This document shows, piece by piece, positions 7,924-14,837 of a DNA stretch of 64,000 nucleotides. A program made the position numbers and the translations under genes. Source of the stretch: Polycyclovorans sp964425915 (lineage in GTDB: Bacteria > Pseudomonadota > Gammaproteobacteria > Nevskiales > Nevskiaceae); the NCBI GenBank assembly GCA_964425915.1, contig CAYROO010000004.1, positions 124,001 through 188,000 on the forward strand, given 5' to 3'. Each line of letters begins with the position of its first letter. Position 1 is the stretch's first letter. A model generated the notes under the pieces. That model was not told the DNA's origin. It saw only the letters and a list, made by a program, of their open reading frames with translations, and did no database searches.

Positions 7924-8439
7924 ATGCGCCATATCATCGCCATTCTGCTGCAGAACGAAGCGGGAGCTTTGGCCCGTGTTGCCAGCACATTCTCCTCCCG
8001 TGGATATAACATCGACTCGCTGTCGGTGGCCCCCACGCACGACCCCGCGGTGTCGCGCCTGACCCTGGTCACCAGCGGTTCCGACGCCGTGATTCATCAG
8101 ATCATCCAGCAGACGCGCAAGCTGGTGGATGTGGTCGAGATCATCGACCTGTCGGCACGCGATCATCTGGAACTGGAGTTGGTGTTGGTCAAGGTGGGCG
8201 CCACCGACGAGCAGGCGCGCCGCCTGATCGACTGCGCGCGCCGCCACCACGCGGTGATGCTCGACGAGACTGATACCACCCGCACCGTACAGAGCACCGG
8301 CACAGTCGCCGAGAACGATGCCTTTCTCGCCGAACTGGCCGATGTGGCGCCGATCATCGAGCTGGTTCGCAGCGGCGTGGCCGCGCTGGAACGCGGTCCT
8401 GCTGCGCTGACCGCGCCTGAAGACGATTCAACCCCCTGA
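7924..8439 (+). CDS. ilvH: acetolactate synthase small (regulatory) subunit
   Basis: 171 residues. It binds the acetolactate synthase catalytic subunit, activates it and confers valine feedback inhibition. The N-terminal ACT domain covers about residues 3-75 (IIAILLQNEAGALARVASTF, then SRGYNIDSLSVAPT), followed by the C-terminal ALS_ss_C domain containing LELELVLVKVGAT and IIELVRSGVAALERG. It is followed at 39 bp by ilvC, as in the ilvIHC operons of other gammaproteobacteria, but the large-subunit gene that should precede it is absent; the only large subunit in the window is the divergent ilvB on the opposite strand. Confidence 0.93.
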   Translation: MRHIIAILLQNEAGALARVASTFSSRGYNIDSLSVAPTHDPAVSRLTLVTSGSDAVIHQIIQQTRKLVDVVEIIDLSARDHLELELVLVKVGATDEQARRLIDCARRHHAVMLDETDTTRTVQSTGTVAENDAFLAELADVAPIIELVRSGVAALERGPAALTAPEDDSTP

Positions 8440-8478
8440 TTGTCCCCAAGCCTTGGGGCCCAAGACCCGGAGTGTCAC

Positions 8479-9501
8479 GTGAGCATTAACGTCTACTACG
8501 ACAAAGACGCCGATCTTTCCATCATCCAGTCCAAGAAGGTCGTCATCCTCGGCTACGGTTCGCAGGGTCACGCCCACGCCCAGAACCTGAAGGACTCCGG
8601 CGTCGACGTGACGGTTGCGCTGCGCAAAGGTTCCAAGAGCTGGGCCAAGGCCGAAGGTGCCGGACTCAAGGTGCTGGAAGTCGCCGACGCCGTGAAACAG
8701 GCCGATTTGGTGATGATTCTGGCGCCCGACCAGGACCAGAAGAAGATCTACGACGAGTCCGTGGCGCCCAATCTCAAGCAGGGCGGCGTGCTGGCCTTCG
8801 CACATGGCTTCAATATTCACTTCCAGCTGATCGAGCCACGCCCGGACCTCGACGTCATCATGGTGGCTCCCAAGGGCCCCGGACACACCGTGCGCGGCAC
8901 CTATGTGCAGGGCGGCGGCGTGCCCAGCCTCATCGCCATCCACCAGGATGCCTCTGGCCAGGCCAAGAACATCGCGCTGTCCTATGCCTCCGCCAACGGC
9001 GGCGGCCGCGCCGGCATCATCGAGACCAACTTCCGCGAGGAAACCGAAACCGATCTGTTCGGTGAGCAGGCCGTGCTCTGCGGCGGCGCGTCGGCGCTGG
9101 TGCAGGCGGGTTTCGAGACCCTGGTGGAAGCCGGCTACGCCCCCGAGATGGCCTATTTCGAGTGCCTGCACGAGCTGAAGCTGATTGTCGACCTGATGTA
9201 CGAGGGCGGCATTTCCACCATGCGCTACTCGATCTCCAACACCGCGGAGTACGGCGACTACGTCACCGGCCCGCGCATCATCACCGAGCAGACCAAGCAG
9301 GAGATGAAGCGGGTGCTGGCCGATATCCAGACCGGAAAGTTTGCCCGTGATTTCGTGCTGGAAAACCAGGCCGGCCAACCGATGCTCAAGGCCCGTCGCC
9401 GTCTCGGCGCCGAGCACCAGATCGAAGAGGTCGGCGCCAAGCTGCGCGGCATGATGCCCTGGATCTCCAAGAACAAACTGGTCGACAAGAGCAAGAACTA
9501 A
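8479..9501 (+). CDS. ilvC: ketol-acid reductoisomerase
   Basis: Converts acetolactate or acetohydroxybutyrate to the dihydroxy acid using NADPH and Mg2+, the second step of Val/Leu/Ile synthesis. 340 residues, class I length. I chose the GTG at 8479: GGAG (8469-8472) lies 6 nt upstream and the product then begins MSINVYYDKDADL, as in homologues. Rossmann motif GYGSQGHAHAQN starts at residue 25; PKGPGHTVRG, DLFGEQAVLCGG and ECLHELKLIVDLMYEGG carry the Mg2+ and catalytic residues of the knotted C-terminal domain. It probably shares an mRNA with ilvH and ends at a strong terminator. Confidence 0.95.
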   Translation: MSINVYYDKDADLSIIQSKKVVILGYGSQGHAHAQNLKDSGVDVTVALRKGSKSWAKAEGAGLKVLEVADAVKQADLVMILAPDQDQKKIYDESVAPNLKQGGVLAFAHGFNIHFQLIEPRPDLDVIMVAPKGPGHTVRGTYVQGGGVPSLIAIHQDASGQAKNIALSYASANGGGRAGIIETNFREETETDLFGEQAVLCGGASALVQAGFETLVEAGYAPEMAYFECLHELKLIVDLMYEGGISTMRYSISNTAEYGDYVTGPRIITEQTKQEMKRVLADIQTGKFARDFVLENQAGQPMLKARRRLGAEHQIEEVGAKLRGMMPWISKNKLVDKSKN

Positions 9502-9555
9502 AAGTCCGAATCGCGTGGAGGGGCCCCGCGCGCAGCGTGGGGATTCCAGCGCCGG

Positions 9556-9603
9556 GAGGGGCTTTTCCCCTCATAAAACGCCCTCTCAGGAGGGCGTTTT
9601 CCG
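9556..9603 (+). terminator. double hairpin terminator after ilvC
   Basis: A first hairpin, GAGGGG (9556-9561)/CCCCTC (9567-9572), is followed by a perfect 11-bp stem AAAACGCCCTC (9575-9585)/GAGGGCGTTTT (9590-9600) with a TCAG loop ending in T's. The A- and T-flanks make the second hairpin potentially bidirectional. It insulates ilvHC from pssA. Confidence 0.85.
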
Positions 9604-9639
9604 TTTCGGGACTGGGGGCGTTCATCTCGCTGCGCTACC

Positions 9640-10413
9640 ATGCCGCACATGAATGAGCACGAACCATCGCCGCGCCAGCGCAAGGGCATCTACCTACTGC
9701 CCAACCTGTTTACCACCGGCACCCTGTTTGGCGGTTTCTTCGCCATCGTGTCGGCCATGAACGGGCACTTTGGTATGGCGGCGGCCGGGATTCTGGCGGC
9801 CATGATCGCCGACGCGCTGGATGGGCGCATCGCCCGGCTCACCAATACCCAAAGCGACTTCGGCAAGGAATACGACTCGCTGTGCGACATGGTCGCCTTC
9901 GGTGTGGCGTCATCGGTGGTGATTTACGCGTTCAGTCTCCATCACCTCGCCGAGTACAAGTGGCTGGGTGGCAAGCTGGGGTGGGTGGCCGCCTTCCTGT
10001 TCACCGCCTGTGCGGCGCTGCGACTGGCCCGCTTCAATGTGTTGTCGGCGATTGCCGGGAGCAACAAGGACTTTTTCGGGCTGCCCAGTCCGGCCGCTGC
10101 AGCGGTGGTGACCTTCTTCGTATGGACGGCACACAGCAATGGTTGGAGTGGCGAGCATCTGCTGGTCCCCGCCACCTTGCTGACCATTACCATCGGCCTG
10201 CTGATGGTCAGCAATTTCCGTTATGCCAGCTTCAAGCAGGTCAAATTGGCCGAGCGGGTGCCGTTCTTCAAGCTGCTGCTGGCGGTGGGGATCCTGGTGC
10301 TGGTGGCCATTAACCCGCCGCTGGTGCTGTTTCTGACCTTCTTCGGCTACGCCGTGTCGGCCCCCGTGATGGCCGCCTGGCGGCGCTATCGCGGCCGATC
10401 AGCGGCGGCTTGA
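9640..10413 (+). CDS. pssA: CDP-diacylglycerol-serine O-phosphatidyltransferase
   Basis: Integral membrane enzyme that makes phosphatidylserine, the precursor of phosphatidylethanolamine. About 257 residues with six or more hydrophobic segments. The CDP-alcohol phosphotransferase signature DGRIAR-x8-G-x3-D-x3-D is present at about residues 48-70 (ALDGRIARLTNTQSDFG, then KEYDSLCD). It is the PssA type 2 integral membrane form, not the PLD-type enzyme of E. coli. The start is uncertain: ATG codons occur at 9640 and 9649 and neither has a Shine-Dalgarno. A TACCAT at 9636-9641 would make 9649 leaderless. Confidence 0.92.
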   Translation: MPHMNEHEPSPRQRKGIYLLPNLFTTGTLFGGFFAIVSAMNGHFGMAAAGILAAMIADALDGRIARLTNTQSDFGKEYDSLCDMVAFGVASSVVIYAFSLHHLAEYKWLGGKLGWVAAFLFTACAALRLARFNVLSAIAGSNKDFFGLPSPAAAAVVTFFVWTAHSNGWSGEHLLVPATLLTITIGLLMVSNFRYASFKQVKLAERVPFFKLLLAVGILVLVAINPPLVLFLTFFGYAVSAPVMAAWRRYRGRSAAA

Positions 10414-10437
10414 TCCACAGGGCGATTGGAGTATCAT
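10410..10437 (+). promoter_or_regulatory. promoter of the leu leader-leuA transcript
   Basis: TTGATC (10410-10415), 16-bp spacer and TATCAT (10432-10437). The predicted start (about 10443-10445) is only a few nt before the leader peptide ATG at 10447. The -35 box overlaps the last codons of pssA. Confidence 0.55.
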
Positions 10438-10446
10438 TCGAGCACC

Positions 10447-10533
10447 ATGAGCACGTCGCGCGCCAAGTCGTTCACCTCCGTGGCCACCCGCCGCGGTGCT
10501 GCGCTGCGACTTACCCTTCGCCTTCTGCCGTAA
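10447..10533 (+). CDS. leuL: leucine-rich leader peptide upstream of leuA
   Basis: A 28-codon reading frame starting M-S-T-S-R-A-K and ending L-R-L-T-L-R-L-L-P then TAA. Five of the last nine residues are leucine, and three of these use CTT, a codon that is rare in this high-GC genome, where the neighbouring genes mostly use CTG. It directly precedes leuA and follows a good promoter by only a few bases. These are the marks of an attenuator leader peptide sensing charged leucine tRNA. No protein function is expected. Too small to be found by ordinary gene prediction. Confidence 0.7.
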   Translation: MSTSRAKSFTSVATRRGAALRLTLRLLP

Positions 10534-10627
10534 GGCAGAACGACGAACAGCGCCCGCGCGGGGCCCAAGCCGCGCCACCCTGAACCGATTTCCCCCGTAT
10601 CGCACGGCATGCGCCTGACGCCTGCCG
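10523..10627 (+). promoter_or_regulatory. leuA attenuator region with three hairpins
   Basis: Three stems follow or overlap the leader peptide. TTCTGCC (10523-10529)/GGCAGAA (10534-10540) encloses the last Leu codons and the stop codon. GCGCGG (10556-10561)/CCGCGC (10570-10575) is second. CGGCA-GCG (10605-10613)/CGC-TGCCG (10619-10627), with one mismatch, lies just before the leuA ribosome-binding site. A ribosome stalled on the Leu codons would block the first stem. No hairpin is followed by a proper T-run, so I cannot say whether control acts on transcription or on leuA translation. Confidence 0.45.
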
Positions 10628-10645
10628 GAAGACTTGAGGTGTTCC

Positions 10646-12316
10646 ATGGCTATGTTGAGTGATCCTTCAAAGAAATATCGACCGTTTGCCCCGGTCGGCC
10701 TCCGTGATCGCACCTGGCCGGACGCGGTGATCACCCGTCCCCCACAGTGGTGCAGCGTCGATCTCCGCGACGGCAACCAGGCGCTGATTGAACCGATGAA
10801 CGCCGAGCGCAAACTGCGCATGTTCGAGTTGCTGGTGAAGATCGGTTTCAAGGAGATCGAGGTTGGCTTTCCATCGGCTTCACAGACGGACTTCGACTTC
10901 GTCCGCCGTCTGATCGAGGAAGATCGAATCCCAGCGGATGTCAGCATTCAGGTGCTGACGCAGGCGCGCGAACCCCTGATTCGCAAAACCTTCGAGGCCT
11001 TGCGGGGGGCACGCCGTGCCATCCTGCACTACTACAACGCCACGGCGCCGGTGATGCGTCGGGTGGTGTTCAACCTGGACCGGGCACAGGTCATCGCCGA
11101 ATTGGCGGTGCATCATGCGCGTCTGATCAAGGCGCTGGCGGCGGCGCAGCCCGACACCGACTGGGTGCTGCAGTACTCGCCGGAAATGTATTCGGGGACC
11201 GAGCTGGACTTTTCCAGAGATGTCATCGATGCGGTCACCGAGGTGTGGCAGCCGACGCCTGAGCGGCCGTGCATCATCAATCTGCCGGCCACGGTGGAGC
11301 ATTCGACGCCCAATATCTTTGCTGACATGGTGGAATGGACCCATCGTCACATTGCGCGGCGTGATGCGGTGGTGTTGTCGATCCATCCGCACAATGACCG
11401 TGGTACCGGGACAGCGGCCGCAGAGTTTGCCCTGATGGCTGGAGCGGACCGGATGGAAGGTTGTCTGTTCGGCAACGGTGAGCGCACCGGCAACGTTGAC
11501 ATCGTCAACCTGGCCTTGAACATGTACTCGCAGGGCATCGCGCCGGGCCTCGATTTCTCCGACATCGATGAGGTTCGTCGTACGGTGGAGTACTGCAACC
11601 AGCTGCCGGTGCATCCGCGACATCCCTATGTCGGCGATCTGGTGTACACCAGTTTCTCCGGCAGCCACCAGGATGCGATCCGCAAGGCCTTCTCGATGCG
11701 CAAGGCGGACGACATCTGGGAGATGCCCTACCTGCCGATCGATCCGATGGATGTCGGCCGCAGCTATGAGGCAGTGATCCGGGTCAATTCGCAGTCCGGG
11801 AAGGGCGGTATCGCCTACCTGCTCGAGCATGAGTACGGCCTGAATTTACCGCGCCGCCTGCAGATCGAGTTTTCACAGGTGGTGCAGGGCGTCACCGACG
11901 TCAGTGGTAAGGAGGTCAGCGCCAGCGAGATCTGGTCGATCTTCGAGCGGAACTATCTGCAGCCGGAGGGTCGCTACGCCTATCGCGCGCATCATCTGGT
12001 GGAGGACTCCACCGAGGACAGCGTGAAACTGGGCTGTGAGGTCCTGGTCGGCGGCGTGTCGCACAAGCTCAAGGGCGAGGGCAACGGCCCGATTGACGCC
12101 TTCGTCAAGGCGATGTCCGGCATTGTCGGCGAGACGGTCACGGTGGTCGACTATCACGAACACGCCCTCACCGGCGGTGCCGATGCGCGCGCGGTGACCT
12201 ATATCGAGCTGAAAGTCGGCGACGGGCGTGCGGTGTTTGGTGTGGGCCTGGACGGCAATATCGTCACGGCGTCGTTCAAGGCCATTGTGTCGGCGCTGAA
12301 CCGGCTGGCGGCGTGA
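10646..12316 (+). CDS. leuA: 2-isopropylmalate synthase (type 2)
   Basis: Condenses acetyl-CoA with 2-ketoisovalerate, the first committed step of leucine synthesis. 556 residues, the long form. The start at 10646 follows TTGAGGTG (10634-10641). The TIM barrel has DLRDGNQALIEPM near residue 44 (metal Asp), GFKEIEVGFPSASQTDFDFV and the metal motif IHPHNDRGTG; a linker and the C-terminal LeuA dimer (allosteric, leucine-binding) domain follow, ending LDGNIVTASFKAIVSALNRL. Regulation is likely double: leucine feedback through the C-terminal domain and the upstream Leu-codon leader peptide. Confidence 0.95.
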   Translation: MAMLSDPSKKYRPFAPVGLRDRTWPDAVITRPPQWCSVDLRDGNQALIEPMNAERKLRMFELLVKIGFKEIEVGFPSASQTDFDFVRRLIEEDRIPADVSIQVLTQAREPLIRKTFEALRGARRAILHYYNATAPVMRRVVFNLDRAQVIAELAVHHARLIKALAAAQPDTDWVLQYSPEMYSGTELDFSRDVIDAVTEVWQPTPERPCIINLPATVEHSTPNIFADMVEWTHRHIARRDAVVLSIHPHNDRGTGTAAAEFALMAGADRMEGCLFGNGERTGNVDIVNLALNMYSQGIAPGLDFSDIDEVRRTVEYCNQLPVHPRHPYVGDLVYTSFSGSHQDAIRKAFSMRKADDIWEMPYLPIDPMDVGRSYEAVIRVNSQSGKGGIAYLLEHEYGLNLPRRLQIEFSQVVQGVTDVSGKEVSASEIWSIFERNYLQPEGRYAYRAHHLVEDSTEDSVKLGCEVLVGGVSHKLKGEGNGPIDAFVKAMSGIVGETVTVVDYHEHALTGGADARAVTYIELKVGDGRAVFGVGLDGNIVTASFKAIVSALNRLAA

Positions 12317-12317
12317 A

Positions 12318-12347
12318 TTGCCGCGCCGCGGCCGGGGCGGCGACAAT
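12318..12347 (+). promoter_or_regulatory. promoter of the uracil-DNA glycosylase gene
   Basis: TTGCCG (12318-12323), 18-bp spacer and GACAAT (12342-12347). The ATG at 12353 is 5 nt further on, so transcription and translation starts would nearly coincide. The -10 match is imperfect. Confidence 0.35.
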
Positions 12348-12352
12348 AGGGT

Positions 12353-13108
12353 ATGAGCCGAAAGTCACGCACCCTTCAGCGCATGGGCATCGAAACCTGG
12401 ACGCTGCGGACCGCCCACCGGGCGCGGCCCGCAGTGCCGGACGACACGGTCCCGCCACGGTTGTCATCCCCGGTGTCCGTGGCGGTTGCGCCGGTGCCCG
12501 CCGCGGTCGCCGAGGTGCCGCCGTCGGTGGCGATTGAGCCGGTGGCGACCGACTGGGACGGCCTGGCGGCGCAGGTGGCGGCATGCCGCCACTGCGGCCT
12601 TTGCGAGACCCGGACCCGTACCGTCTTTGGTGTCGGCCACCGTGCGGCGCCGTTGATGGTGGTGGGCGAGGGGCCCGGTGCCGACGAAGACGCTCAGGGT
12701 GAGCCCTTTGTCGGGCGTGCTGGCAAGCTGCTGGACCAGATGCTGGCAGCCATCGGGTATTCCCGCGAACACAACGTCTTCATCGCCAATGTGGTGAAGT
12801 GTCGTCCACCCGGCAACCGCGATCCGGCCCCAAGCGAAGCGGAAGCCTGCCGGCCCTATCTGGAACAGCAGATCGCGCTGGTCAAGCCGAAGCTGATTGT
12901 CGCGCTGGGGCGTGTCGCCGCGCAGCGGCTGCTGGCCACCGATGCCCCCTTGGCGCGATTGCGCGGGCCGCTGCACCACTACGGACCGCTACAGATCCCG
13001 CTGATGATCACCTACCATCCGGCCTACTTGTTGCGCAGCCCGCGGGAGAAGGCCAAGAGCTGGGAAGACCTCAAGCAGGTTCATCGCTTCATTCACGGCG
13101 GCGCATGA
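12353..13108 (+). CDS. uracil-DNA glycosylase, family 4 (iron-sulfur type)
   Basis: Removes uracil from DNA. 251 residues. Residues 1-65 are an extended Ala/Pro/Val-rich region of low complexity. The catalytic domain begins near residue 68 with the cysteine pair in CRHCGLC, then GEGPGADEDAQGEPFVGRAG (motif 1), NVVKCRPPGNRDP and EAEAC (the other cluster cysteines), LGRVAAQRLL, and motif HPAYLLRSP. The four cysteines and the GEGPG motif indicate the Fe-S cluster-binding family 4 enzyme. An internal ATG at 12383 is an alternative start. The stop overlaps the rimI start (ATGA). Confidence 0.9.
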   Translation: MSRKSRTLQRMGIETWTLRTAHRARPAVPDDTVPPRLSSPVSVAVAPVPAAVAEVPPSVAIEPVATDWDGLAAQVAACRHCGLCETRTRTVFGVGHRAAPLMVVGEGPGADEDAQGEPFVGRAGKLLDQMLAAIGYSREHNVFIANVVKCRPPGNRDPAPSEAEACRPYLEQQIALVKPKLIVALGRVAAQRLLATDAPLARLRGPLHHYGPLQIPLMITYHPAYLLRSPREKAKSWEDLKQVHRFIHGGA

Positions 13109-13581
13109 ACGCACAGCCGCACCCCCGTTGGCGGCTCAGTCCGATGCATCCGGCGCATCTCGACGAGATCATGGCGATCGAGCGTCGGGCCTATCCCTAT
13201 CCGTGGACGCGCGGCATCTTCGAGGATTGCCTCCGTGTCGGCTACAGCTGCTGGGTGGCGTCCGACACGGTCGGGCGGAGCCTGGGCTACGGCATCATGA
13301 CGATGGCTGTCGGTGAGGCCCATCTGCTCAACCTGTGTATTGATCCGCCGCAACAGCGCCGGGGGCTGGCGCGGCACCTGCTGGACCATCTGGTGGACAT
13401 TGCCCGGCACGCCGCCTGCGAGCAGATGTTGCTCGAAGTGCGCGGTTCCAACAGCGCCGCCTTGGGCCTGTACGCGGCCTACGGTTTCGTTCAGATCGGG
13501 CTGCGTCGCGGCTACTATCCCGCAGACCAGGGGCGTGAAGATGCGCGGGTACTCAGCCTGCGTCTGACGGGGGCTGTATGA
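13105..13581 (+). CDS. rimI: ribosomal protein S18 alanine N-acetyltransferase
   Basis: GNAT-fold acetyltransferase of 158 residues that acetylates the N-terminal alanine of S18. The start overlaps the previous stop by 4 nt. HLDEIMAIERRAYPYPWT at the N-terminus and the acetyl-CoA motif A (LLNLCIDPPQQRRGLARHLL), followed by LEVRGSNSAALGLYAAYGF, are typical of RimI. The stop overlaps the next start (ATGA), joining UDG, rimI and the MFS gene in one coupled unit. Confidence 0.92.
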   Translation: MNAQPHPRWRLSPMHPAHLDEIMAIERRAYPYPWTRGIFEDCLRVGYSCWVASDTVGRSLGYGIMTMAVGEAHLLNLCIDPPQQRRGLARHLLDHLVDIARHAACEQMLLEVRGSNSAALGLYAAYGFVQIGLRRGYYPADQGREDARVLSLRLTGAV

Positions 13582-14837
13582 CGACCGCGCGCAAGGCCCA
13601 GTGGTCCTGGGCGCTTTACGACTGGGCCAACTCGGCGTTTGCCACCACCGTGATGGCCGGGTTCTTTCCCCTGTTTTTCAATCAGTACTGGGCGGTGGAC
13701 GTCGCGCCGCAGACGCAGACCCTGTATCAGGGCATCACCACCACGCTGGCCAGCCTGTTCGTGATGCTCACCGCCCCGTGGTTCGGCGCGCTGGCCGACC
13801 GTCGTGGTACCCACCTGCGCTGGTTGGCGGCCTTCACCACGCTGGGCGTGGTGACCACCGCCGCCCTGTTCCTAGTGGGACGTGGTCAGTGGGGATGGGC
13901 CATGGTGCTGTCGGTGCTGGGACGTATCGGCTTCTTTGGCGGGCTCGGGTTCTATGACGCCTTGCTGACCCGCGTTGCACCGGCTGATGCGCGCGACCGG
14001 ATCTCGGCCTTGGGCTATGCGCTGGGCTACCTGGGCGGCGGGTTGTTGTTTGCCGTCAATGTGATGATGGCGCTCAAGCCCGAATGGTTCGGCCTGCCCG
14101 ACGCGGCCTGGGGCACGCGTGTCGCCTTCCTCTCGGTGGCCCTGTGGTGGGCGGTGTTTTCGATACCCCTGTTCTTGACGCTGCCAGGCGACGACCCGGG
14201 TGGGCACCCCAGCACCGAGTGGCCGGGCTTGCGCGCTACCCTGCAGGTTCTGCGCGGAATGCCGGCAGTATGGATGTTCCTGTTGGCCTACTGGCTTTAC
14301 ATTGATGGCGTCGACACCATCATCGTGATGGCGGTGGACTTCGGTATGAAACTGGGCTTGCCCTCGGACAGCCTGATCAAAGCCCTGCTACTGGTGCAGT
14401 TCATCGGGTTCCCTGCGGCAATCCTGTTCGGCCGCATCGGCGAGCGCATCGGCACCCGCAATGGCCTACTCATCGCGCTCGCGGTGTACATCGGGGTCAC
14501 CTTGTGGGCCTACACCCTCCGCACCGAGGCGCAGTTCTATGCGATGGCGGCCGCCATCGGCTGCGTCCAGGGCGGAATTCAGTCGCTGTCCAGGGCCTAC
14601 TACTCGCGCCTGATTCCGGCTCGACAGGCGGGTATCTTCTTCGGCATCTACAACATGCTGGGCAAGTTCGCCGCGGTGTTGGGGCCGCTGGTGGTCGGCG
14701 TGACGGCGCAGCTGACCGGTAACCCGCGGCTGGCCATTCTCAGCCTACTGGTGTTCTTCGTGGTGGGCGGCGTGCTGCTGTTGCGTGCGGATCAGCTCAA
14801 CAGGGCGTCCAGCGGCAGCGCCTTGCCGAAGGCATAA
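13578..14837 (+). CDS. MFS transporter, UMF1 family
   Basis: A 419-residue protein with about 12 membrane segments. The N-terminal sequence WALYDWANSAFATTVMAGFFPLFF is the hallmark of the UMF1/Atg22-like branch of the major facilitator superfamily; ADRRGTHLRWL is the loop 2-3 motif, and GCVQGGIQSLSRAYYSRLIP is another family signature. The substrate is unknown; relatives are linked to amino acid or nutrient efflux. Its last 46 bp overlap the 3' end of the convergent PAS-GGDEF-EAL gene. Confidence 0.88.
   Translation: MTTARKAQWSWALYDWANSAFATTVMAGFFPLFFNQYWAVDVAPQTQTLYQGITTTLASLFVMLTAPWFGALADRRGTHLRWLAAFTTLGVVTTAALFLVGRGQWGWAMVLSVLGRIGFFGGLGFYDALLTRVAPADARDRISALGYALGYLGGGLLFAVNVMMALKPEWFGLPDAAWGTRVAFLSVALWWAVFSIPLFLTLPGDDPGGHPSTEWPGLRATLQVLRGMPAVWMFLLAYWLYIDGVDTIIVMAVDFGMKLGLPSDSLIKALLLVQFIGFPAAILFGRIGERIGTRNGLLIALAVYIGVTLWAYTLRTEAQFYAMAAAIGCVQGGIQSLSRAYYSRLIPARQAGIFFGIYNMLGKFAAVLGPLVVGVTAQLTGNPRLAILSLLVFFVVGGVLLLRADQLNRASSGSALPKA

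Noticed and set aside
10556..10575. GCGCGG/CCGCGC hairpin as the intrinsic terminator of the leuA attenuator
   Set aside because: No T-run follows, so it is kept only as one of three candidate structures.
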